Notes under the pieces: generated by a model
Told to the model about the DNA's origin: nothing
The model's database searches: none
The model's input: the letters and a program-made list of their open reading frames with translations, nothing else
In this document: piece by piece, positions 54,742-61,398 of the stretch
Position numbering within the stretch: position 1 is the first letter of the stretch
Layout of the letters: every line of letters begins with the position of its first letter
Assembly: GCF_000422405.1 (NCBI RefSeq)
Contig: NZ_AULS01000009.1
Coordinates: forward strand, 62,001-126,000
Direction: 5' to 3'
DNA from: Microbacterium luticocti DSM 19459
GTDB taxonomy: Bacteria > Actinomycetota > Actinomycetes > Actinomycetales > Microbacteriaceae
DNA length: 64,000 nt
Position numbers and translations under genes: made by a program

Positions 54742-55040
54742 CTGACCCGCGCCGCGCGCCTCGCATCGCGCCGAACCCATGCACGAGAGTGAGCGGGTTC
54801 GGGATGCCTCCGCCACCGCCGCCCGCGGTGCGGTCTGCGCCTGATCCGCGCCGTGCGACTGGCGCCGCGTCGATCCCATCGGCGAGTGTGCGGGTTCGGG
54901 ATGCCGCGGCCGCCCGCTCGCGGTGCGGTCTGCGCCTGACCCGTGCCGCGCGCCTGGCGCCGCGTCGAACCCATCCGCGAGCGCGAGCGGGTTCGGGATG
55001 AGGGGCGGGTTCGGGATGCCTCCGCCGCCCGCCCGCGGCA
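54742..55040 (+). repeat. ~97-bp tandem repeat between guaA and a glycosyltransferase gene
   Basis: GCGGGTTCGGGATG recurs at 54793, 54890 and 54987 (97-bp steps), each preceded by CGAACCCAT or CGATCCCAT in inverted relation and followed by CGGTCTGCGCCTGA. About 2.6 units. No gene is seen in this 324-bp gap. A CAGGAT box lies 6 nt before the next start. Confidence 0.8.
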
Positions 55041-55050
55041 GGATGGAGGG

Positions 55051-56436
55051 GTGACGACCTTTCCCGACGCGGAGTACGTGGTCCTGTCGAGCCGGCTCAT
55101 CCCCGACACCGACGGCGGGTACACGCTGGCCACCCTCGCCCGTGCCCGGCAGATGGCCGCAGCGGGGGTGCACGACGGCCGCGGTCCGCTGCTGCTCACG
55201 GTCGATCCGGGTACCGCGGCCGACCATGCCCGCCACCGGGCGGCGTTCGACGAGCGCGACCTTATCGTCTCGCCCGAGAGCATGCGCAACCTCTTCGACG
55301 AGGCATCCGACCCTGCCGGTGGGGCCGCCGGCTGGCTGGTGGATGCCGCGCACCCGGGCGAGCCGGATCCGGCGCTCGACTACCGGGTCGTGGCCGACGG
55401 GGCGGTCGCGCTGCCGGTGATCGTGGGCGACCCGGACTGGCACGTCAGCACGGCGCCCGTGGTCGTGCGGGACGCCGCCGGGCACACGCTGGGCGTGCTC
55501 GACGGCTTCGGCGCACTGTATCGGGCGTGGCTTCACCACGTGGTGCGGGGTCTGCGCGGCGACGACCCGCAGCGGCCGGTCGTCGTGCTGTGCGAGTCGC
55601 GCCAGCTGGGCGAGCTGCTCGCCGGATGGGACGATCCGGGCGTGCGACTTGTGCACGCCATCCACACCATCCACCTGGAGCCGCCATACTGTCCCGATGC
55701 CCCCGTCAACCCGCTGTGGTCGCGGTGGTTCGCGCTGGCCGAGCGCTTCGATGCCGTGCTGTGGCTGACCGCCGAGCAGCGCGACGACGCGCGCCGGCGC
55801 TTCGGCCTTCAGGGCGTGCACCTCGTGGTGCCGCACGGTGTGCCGGCTGCGGCATCCGTCACCCCGCCCGCCGACCGCGGCCCCGGCCGCGTCGTCATGC
55901 TCAACCGCCTCGCGCCCGGCAAGCGCATCGACCATGCGATCCGCGCATTCGCCGGAGTGGTGGCGGAGGTGCCCGACGCGCGGCTCGACGTGTACGGCTC
56001 CGGTGCCGAGCACGCTGCGCTGCAGCGTCTGATCGACGAACTCGGCCTGGCCGCGCACGTCGTGCTGTGCGGCCAGACCGACGATCCCGGACGAGTGCTG
56101 GACGAGGCATCCGTGCTGCTGTTCACCTCGGCGTTCGAGGGGCAGGGGCTGGCGGTCGTCGAGGCGCTCGCGCACGGCTGTCCGGTGGTCGCGTACGACG
56201 TGCGGTACGGTCCCCGCGACGCGCTGCAGGACGGCGGTGGTGTGCTCGTGCCCGATGGCGACGTCGCCGCGCTCACGGACGCGCTGGTGCGTGTGCTGGG
56301 CGATGTCGACCTGCGCGTGCGGCTCTCGCGCGAGGCCGTGCAGGCGGCCCGGCGCGTCGACCCGGAACACGTGATGGATGCCCTCGCCTGCGCGGTGCGC
56401 GACGTGCTGGCCGTGCCCTCCCGCCGCGCCGGCTGA
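55051..56436 (+). CDS. GT4 glycosyltransferase, TagE/poly(glycerol-phosphate) glucosyltransferase-like
   Basis: 461 residues. The N-terminal half (VVLSSRLIPDTDGGYTLATLARA) and the C-terminal half, with NRLAPGKRIDHAIRAF, TSAFEGQGLAVVEALAHGCPVV (E-x7-E) and YGPRDALQDGGGVLV, match the group of GT4 enzymes that glucosylate teichoic acids. The acceptor here is unknown. Start GTG, 6 nt (GGAGGG) after CAGGAT. It stands alone, outside the main polysaccharide locus. Confidence 0.75.
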   Translation: MTTFPDAEYVVLSSRLIPDTDGGYTLATLARARQMAAAGVHDGRGPLLLTVDPGTAADHARHRAAFDERDLIVSPESMRNLFDEASDPAGGAAGWLVDAAHPGEPDPALDYRVVADGAVALPVIVGDPDWHVSTAPVVVRDAAGHTLGVLDGFGALYRAWLHHVVRGLRGDDPQRPVVVLCESRQLGELLAGWDDPGVRLVHAIHTIHLEPPYCPDAPVNPLWSRWFALAERFDAVLWLTAEQRDDARRRFGLQGVHLVVPHGVPAAASVTPPADRGPGRVVMLNRLAPGKRIDHAIRAFAGVVAEVPDARLDVYGSGAEHAALQRLIDELGLAAHVVLCGQTDDPGRVLDEASVLLFTSAFEGQGLAVVEALAHGCPVVAYDVRYGPRDALQDGGGVLVPDGDVAALTDALVRVLGDVDLRVRLSREAVQAARRVDPEHVMDALACAVRDVLAVPSRRAG

Positions 56437-56489
56437 CACGGGATGGGCGACGAGCGCGTGCCTGACGTGACGGGGCGTGTCTCGCGACG

Positions 56490-56697
56490 GCGTGTCCCAC
56501 AAGATGTGGGATGCCGCGGCCCGAGCCCGCACTTTCTGAGACACGCCGTGCGGGCGTGTCTCACAACATGCGGGATGCCGCGGCCCGAGCCCGCACGTTC
56601 TGAGACATGCCGTGCGGGGGTGTCGCACAAGATCGTGCGGGCGTGTCTCACAACATGTGGGATGCTGCGGCCCGAACCCGCACTTTCTGAGACACGC
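56490..56697. repeat. three 57-bp palindromic repeats
   Basis: Units at 56490-56546, 56554-56610 and 56641-56697, each 57 bp. They begin GCGTGTC(T/C)CACAA and end TTCTGAGACA(C/T)GC, with an internal GGGATGC(C/T)GCGGCCCG. In the third copy the outer 10 bp (GCGTGTCTCA/TGAGACACGC) pair perfectly. They fill the convergent gap between the GT4 and ligD-type genes. Confidence 0.85.
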
Positions 56698-56720
56698 GCA
56701 CGGGGCCAAGCCGCACGGCT

Positions 56721-57932
56721 TCAGCGGCCGGCCCAGGGGTCGTAGTCGGCCAGCAGCGGCTCGGGCGCGGGGCGACGATCCTCGGGGACGTGCTGCAGGT
56801 TGATCCGCACGCGGTACCACTGCGAGCTCGACCCCCGCATCGCGTCGACGAGCACGTCGGCCGGGTGCAGCATCCCGGCGACCTCGTCATGCGCCCGCTG
56901 CCAGTGCGCGAGCGCGGCCTCGGCCTCGGGCTTGGTCTTGGTGCGCGCGATCTCGATGAGCGGCATGGTCGAGGCGCGACGTCCTGCGGCGCTCGTGCCG
57001 CGCGGCGGCTTCTCGGCTGGACCGAGCCGTTCGGCGAGCCCGAGCAGTCCCGCGATCGACCCGGCGGCGTCGTCGATGCCGGCGTGCGGGTCACCGAGCT
57101 CGGCGAAACGGGCCGGCACGGTGCGCACCGTGAACTCCTCGGGCCGCCGCACCCGCAGTTCCTCCCAGGTCAGCGGGGTCGACACGCGGGCATCGGGCAG
57201 CGGCCGCACCGAATAGGCGGATGCCACGGTGCGGTCCTTCGCGTTCTGGTTGAAGTCGACGAACACGCTCTCGCCGCGCTCCTCCTTCCACCACCGCGCG
57301 GTCGCAAGCCCGGGCGCCCGCGCCTCGACCTCGCGCGCCAGCGCCTCGGCCGCCAGCCGCACCTCGGCGAAGTCCCACTCCGGTCGGATCCGCACCAGGA
57401 TGTGGATGCCGCGCGACCCGCTGGTCTTCGGCCAGCCGACCAGGTCGTTCTCGTCGAGCACGTCGCGCACGGTGAACGCGACGTCGACGATCTGCGCCCA
57501 GTCCACGCCGGGCATCGGGTCGAGGTCGACGCGCAGCTCGTCGGGGTGATCGAGATCCTCGGCGCGCACCGGGTGCGGGTTCAGGTCGAGGCAGCCCAGA
57601 TTCACCAGCCAGGCCAGGCCCGCGGCATCCCGGATCACCGCCTCTTCAGCGGATGTGCCCGACGCGTACCGCAGCGTGGCGGTGTCGATGTAGGCGGGAT
57701 GGTTCTCGGGCACGCGCTTCTGAAAGAACGGCTCGGCGTCGATGCCCTTCACGAACCGTTTGAGCACGAGCGGACGCCCGCCCGCCCCGCGCAGCGCACC
57801 GTCGGCGACGGCCAGGTAGTAGCGCACGATGTCGAGCTTGGTCAGCCCGGGCTCGGGAAAGACGATCCGATCGGGGTGCGAGATGCGCACATCGGTCCCG
57901 GCGATGTCGAGATGCGTGTCATCGGCGGCCAT
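56721..57932 (-). CDS. stand-alone LigD-type polymerase (primase-polymerase)
   Basis: 403 residues. ISHPDRIVFPEPGLTKLDIVRYY opens the family; the catalytic acid pair is in LRVDLDPMPGVDW, followed by LVGWPKTSGSRGIHILVRI. This is the PolDom of bacterial non-homologous end-joining, which fills ends with preference for ribonucleotides. There is no ligase or nuclease domain in the same protein and no ku gene nearby. The C-terminal 90 residues are extra and charged. Confidence 0.88.
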   Translation of the reverse strand: MAADDTHLDIAGTDVRISHPDRIVFPEPGLTKLDIVRYYLAVADGALRGAGGRPLVLKRFVKGIDAEPFFQKRVPENHPAYIDTATLRYASGTSAEEAVIRDAAGLAWLVNLGCLDLNPHPVRAEDLDHPDELRVDLDPMPGVDWAQIVDVAFTVRDVLDENDLVGWPKTSGSRGIHILVRIRPEWDFAEVRLAAEALAREVEARAPGLATARWWKEERGESVFVDFNQNAKDRTVASAYSVRPLPDARVSTPLTWEELRVRRPEEFTVRTVPARFAELGDPHAGIDDAAGSIAGLLGLAERLGPAEKPPRGTSAAGRRASTMPLIEIARTKTKPEAEAALAHWQRAHDEVAGMLHPADVLVDAMRGSSSQWYRVRINLQHVPEDRRPAPEPLLADYDPWAGR

Positions 57933-58019
57933 CCGGTCACACTAACCAGCGACGGATGCCACGGCCAGACCCTTGTCGTCTGGCACCGCGTGGGGTAGGG
58001 AGCACCGCGACCGGATGCC

Positions 58020-58115
58020 GTCACCGGGCGCTCCGCTGACCACGGGCGCCGCCGGATGCACAGACGACGTAGTAGTCCGCCCATCGGGCGACCCGCTACG
58101 CCGCCGGGTGCACAG
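58020..58115 (+). repeat. duplicated segment before the Bax1-like terminator
   Basis: GCCGCCGG(A/G)TGCACAGACGACG occurs at about 58048 and 58101 (period about 53 bp). It lies in the 234-bp gap between two minus-strand genes. Confidence 0.55.
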
Positions 58116-58120
58116 ACGAC

Positions 58121-58150
58121 GAAGGGGGCCGCCGTCGGGCGACCCCCTTC
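58121..58150 (-). terminator. terminator of the Bax1-like gene
   Basis: GAAGGGGG / CCCCCTTC stem with a GC-rich inner part, 16 nt after the stop of the minus-strand gene. Confidence 0.7.
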
Positions 58151-58166
58151 ACACGCGATGCACGTG

Positions 58167-59081
58167 CTAATTGCTGCGTGCGATGGCGATGATCCGCAGG
58201 ATCTCGATGTAGAGCCAGACGACGGTGACCATGATGCCGAAGCCGCCGAGCCAGCCGTACTTGCGGTCCACGCGGTTGCGCACGCCCTGCTGGATGAAGT
58301 CGAAGTCCTGCACCAGCGAGTATGCGGCCATGATCACCACGAGCACGCCGATGACAAGGCCCAGCGGGATGGTGCCGAAGAGCTTCGCGCTGTACAGACC
58401 GAACGTGTACTCGGCGCTGACCACCCCGGTCCACATCAGGATGACGTTGATCAGCTGGAACACGAGGTAGCCGATGATCGCGATCATCCACACCTTGTTC
58501 GCCCGCTTCGACGCCCGCACCTTGCCGCTGGCGAACAGCGCCAGGGTGACGCCGACCACCGCAAGGGTTGCCAGCGTGGCCTGCAGCACGATGCCCGGGT
58601 ACATCACCTCGAAGAACGCCGAGATCGACCCGACGAACAGGCCCTCGAACGCGGCGTACAACACGATCAGGGCGGGGCGGATCGTCTTGGAGAACGACAC
58701 CACCATGGCGAGGATGAACCCGCCGGCCAGCCCGATGATCCACGGCAGCATCGACACCGTGGAGTCGGGGCGCACCACGACGCCGCCGAGTGACCACACC
58801 CACCCGACGACGGCCGTCACGACCAGCACGGCGAACAGGCCGAGGGTCTTCAGGACGGTGTCTTCGACGGTCATCCGCTGGGTCTCGATCGCGCTCGCCG
58901 CGGGCGCGGCGAACTGCCCCTCGAGTTGCGCGTTGACCGCGGCGGCCTGCGCCTGCTGCGCGAACGCGGCGGTCTGGGTCTGGCCGCCGATGTTCGCGGC
59001 CTGGGGTCCACCCGGGTAGCTGCGGACCGCGCTCTGGTCCTGGAACGCGGGGTTGTTGAAGGCGGGGTTAGCCGAAGCCAT
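58167..59081 (-). CDS. Bax inhibitor-1/YccA family membrane protein
   Basis: 304 residues. A Gln/Ala-rich N-terminus of about 70 residues precedes seven hydrophobic helices (from TLGLFAVLVVTAVVGWVWSL to the end). The pattern matches the actinobacterial Bax1-I group, whose proteins are linked to calcium leak or stress tolerance in other bacteria; no function is shown here. A TATCGT -10 box and a palindrome lie upstream. Confidence 0.85.
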   Translation of the reverse strand: MASANPAFNNPAFQDQSAVRSYPGGPQAANIGGQTQTAAFAQQAQAAAVNAQLEGQFAAPAASAIETQRMTVEDTVLKTLGLFAVLVVTAVVGWVWSLGGVVVRPDSTVSMLPWIIGLAGGFILAMVVSFSKTIRPALIVLYAAFEGLFVGSISAFFEVMYPGIVLQATLATLAVVGVTLALFASGKVRASKRANKVWMIAIIGYLVFQLINVILMWTGVVSAEYTFGLYSAKLFGTIPLGLVIGVLVVIMAAYSLVQDFDFIQQGVRNRVDRKYGWLGGFGIMVTVVWLYIEILRIIAIARSN

Positions 59082-59108
59082 GCTCGCACTCTCCGAAGTT
59101 CTGTGTTA

Positions 59109-59136
59109 ACAGCACGGTGCTGTGCCCTCCACGATA
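59109..59136 (-). promoter_or_regulatory. promoter and palindrome before the Bax1-like gene
   Basis: TATCGT on the minus strand (59136-59131) fits TANNNT. Just downstream, ACAGCAC-N-GTGCTGT (59109-59123) is a perfect 7-bp inverted repeat around the expected transcription start. Confidence 0.45.
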
Positions 59137-59233
59137 GCCGGGGCGACCGACGCCCGACCAGCGATGCGCTGTGATTGTCCTTTGAACGGCGCGGATCCGT
59201 CGCCCGCCGCGGGGTCGCCGAGCGGGGCGCGGG

Positions 59234-59239
59234 TAGCCT
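59234..59239 (+). promoter_or_regulatory. -10 box of the glycerophosphodiesterase gene, leaderless arrangement
   Basis: TAGCCT ends 6 nt before the GTG start at 59246; no Shine-Dalgarno sequence. Confidence 0.5.
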
Positions 59240-59245
59240 GATCGC

Positions 59246-60271
59246 GTGCCGCCCGCATCCGTCCTCGTGATCGGTCATCGCGGCGCGCCCGGGTACCGCC
59301 CCGAGCACACGCGCTCGTCGTACGCGCTGGCGCTCGCGCAGGGGGTGGATGCCGTCGAGCCCGACGTCGTCGTGAGCGCCGACGGCGTGCTGGTGGTGCG
59401 TCACGAGAACGAGATCTCGGCGACCACCGATGTGGCATCCCGGCCCGAGTTCGCCGACCGGCGCCGCACCGCCGTGGTCGACGGGCACCGGGTGACCGGG
59501 TGGTTCGCCGAGGATTTCACCTGGGACGACTTGCGCACCCTGCGCTGTCGGGAGCGGTTGCCCGACCTGCGCCCCGGCAGTGCGGCGTTCGACGGTGACG
59601 AGGCGCCGCTGCGGCTGCGCGACGTTCTCGAGCTGGTGGCCGATGCCGCCGACGCCGCAGGCCGCTCGATCGGCGTGGTCCTCGAGATCAAGCACGCCAC
59701 GTATTTCGCCGCGCTCGGGTGGGACCTCGCCTCCCTCGTCGCCGACGAGCTGGCCGCGGCCGGTTGGGCCGGCGGTGCGCGGCCGCTGGTGGTGGAGTCG
59801 TTCGAGCGGACCGTGCTTGGCCGACTGGCCCGCCTCGGAGTGGTGGCGGAGTATGTGTTCTTGCTCGAGGCATCCGGCCGCCCCTTCGACCTGGTCGCCG
59901 CCCACGGCGACGAAGCGCCCACCTACGCCTGGTTCGCCTCGCCGGCCGGGCAGGACGAGTTGGCCGGCACGGTCGACGGCATCAGCGTCGACAAGCGGAT
60001 GCTGCTGGCCCCCGACCGGCTCGGCCGCGCGACCGGCCGCTCGTCGATCGTCGCCGACGCGCACGAGCGCGGGCTGCGCGTGTTCACCTGGACCTGCCGC
60101 CCCGAGAACGCGTTCCTGACCCGCTCGTTCCGCCGCGGCGACTCACCCGCCGGGTTCGGCGACTACGCGGGCGAGTGGGGGATGCTGCGGGATGCCGGCG
60201 TCGACGGCGTGTTCGTCGATCACCCCGATCTGGGCGTGCAGCGGTTTCGTCCGATCACGGCGCGTCGGTGA
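59246..60271 (+). CDS. glycerophosphodiester phosphodiesterase
   Basis: 341 residues. LVIGHRGAPGYRPEHTRSSY contains the catalytic HRG and the metal Glu, with VEPDVVVSADGVLVVRHEN completing the active site. No signal peptide, so probably cytoplasmic. It hydrolyses glycerophosphodiesters to glycerol-3-phosphate and an alcohol. Its 3' end overlaps the convergent gene by 17 bp. Confidence 0.9.
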   Translation: MPPASVLVIGHRGAPGYRPEHTRSSYALALAQGVDAVEPDVVVSADGVLVVRHENEISATTDVASRPEFADRRRTAVVDGHRVTGWFAEDFTWDDLRTLRCRERLPDLRPGSAAFDGDEAPLRLRDVLELVADAADAAGRSIGVVLEIKHATYFAALGWDLASLVADELAAAGWAGGARPLVVESFERTVLGRLARLGVVAEYVFLLEASGRPFDLVAAHGDEAPTYAWFASPAGQDELAGTVDGISVDKRMLLAPDRLGRATGRSSIVADAHERGLRVFTWTCRPENAFLTRSFRRGDSPAGFGDYAGEWGMLRDAGVDGVFVDHPDLGVQRFRPITARR

Positions 60272-61190
60272 GCACCACGAGCTCATCGCCGTCGAGCGCG
60301 AACTGAACGGCGTGACCGCGTGGCACCACCTGTCGCAGCGGTGCCGGCAGCAGCGCCGTCACCGTGAACTGCACGGTGGGCCCGAACGGGCCCGCACCGC
60401 ACCCGTAATAGATCGGGCCGGCGCCCATCCCCGATCCGCCGGTCAGGTTCGAGGTGGGGACGGCGATCAGGCACTCGGCGTCGTTGTTGCCGTCGCCGAC
60501 GTCGGTGCGTGCGTGCGCGATGGTCATGCCGCGGTAGTGGTAACCGGCGTCCTTCTCGGTGCCGAATCCGATCTTCGACCAGTCGAAGTCGGGGTCCGGC
60601 AGAACCGAATCGATCTGCCGCCCCGGGCCGTGGTGCGAGAGGCTGCCGCCCAGAAAGCCCAGGCCGCCGGCCAGCGCGACCGCCGCGACGAGCGAGGCGG
60701 CCCACGCCCACGCGATCCGGTGCCGGCGCCAGGTGGTGGTGGATGCCGCGTGCCCGGCCGACTCCTCACCGTCGGCCGCACCGGCGACGCCGGCGGAGGT
60801 TGTAGCGGCCGCATCGGCATCGGGGGCGTCATCGTGCGGGGAGGTCGGCCGGGGCTCGGCATCGTGCCGGGAGGTCGGCTGGGCCTCGGCGTCGTGCGGG
60901 GAGGTCGGCTGGGCCTCGGCATCGTGCGGGGAGGTCGGCCGGGGCTCGGCGTCGTGCGGGACGATCGGCGCGGGCTCGGCGTCGTACGGGAGCGTCGGCG
61001 GCGGCCCGGCGTCGCGCGGGGGCGGCGGTGGCGGCTCGGCGTTGTGCGGACGGTCCGGGACCGATTGCGCCTCGAGCTCGCGCAGGCGACGCAGCGCCTC
61101 CGGGTCGTCGGCGATGTCGGCGTCGGGCCCGTAGGCGCGGGCGCGCAGCCTCGCCAGTTCGTCGCGGGCAGTGGCATCCATCGTCTGCAT
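60255..61190 (-). CDS. membrane-anchored protein with HDAE(P/A)xPTS repeats
   Basis: 311 residues from the ATG at 61190. A short helical start (ARDELARLRARAYG) is followed by a disordered region with about seven 10-residue repeats such as HDAEPRPTSP, encoded by 30-bp repeats (about 60829-61030). One membrane helix (WAWAASLVAAVALAGGLGFLGG) and a C-terminal extracellular domain of about 110 residues follow, with two cysteines. The C-terminal domain is not recognised. Met at 61181 is an alternative start. Confidence 0.6.
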   Translation of the reverse strand: MQTMDATARDELARLRARAYGPDADIADDPEALRRLRELEAQSVPDRPHNAEPPPPPPRDAGPPPTLPYDAEPAPIVPHDAEPRPTSPHDAEAQPTSPHDAEAQPTSRHDAEPRPTSPHDDAPDADAAATTSAGVAGAADGEESAGHAASTTTWRRHRIAWAWAASLVAAVALAGGLGFLGGSLSHHGPGRQIDSVLPDPDFDWSKIGFGTEKDAGYHYRGMTIAHARTDVGDGNNDAECLIAVPTSNLTGGSGMGAGPIYYGCGAGPFGPTVQFTVTALLPAPLRQVVPRGHAVQFALDGDELVVLTDAP

Positions 61191-61398
61191 CGTCCCACAC
61201 CGACGGGCCGGGGTGCCGCCCAGGCGCACCGGTCAGACGGCGCGGGTGCGCGGCAGCGTCCGTGAGACGCCTCTCATTCGCGGTGTCGGGCATTGACCGA
61301 TGGTTCAGGTTCCTCATAGCGTGCTCTCTGGTGCCTTTCAGCCCTGCACAACGGGGCCGGCCCGGGCATCACTCAACGAAGAGAAGGCAGATCCTGCT

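Noticed and set aside
53083..56820. Very long open frame of 1245 codons on the minus strand opposite guaA and the GT4 gene
   Set aside because: It is the complement of well-supported genes; GC-rich third positions keep the antisense frame open. The composition is Arg/His/Gly-rich with no recognisable domain and it spans intergenic repeats.
56721..57932. Full-length ATP-dependent DNA ligase D
   Set aside because: Only the polymerase domain is encoded; ligase motif KxDG and the phosphoesterase domain are absent and flanking frames do not supply them.
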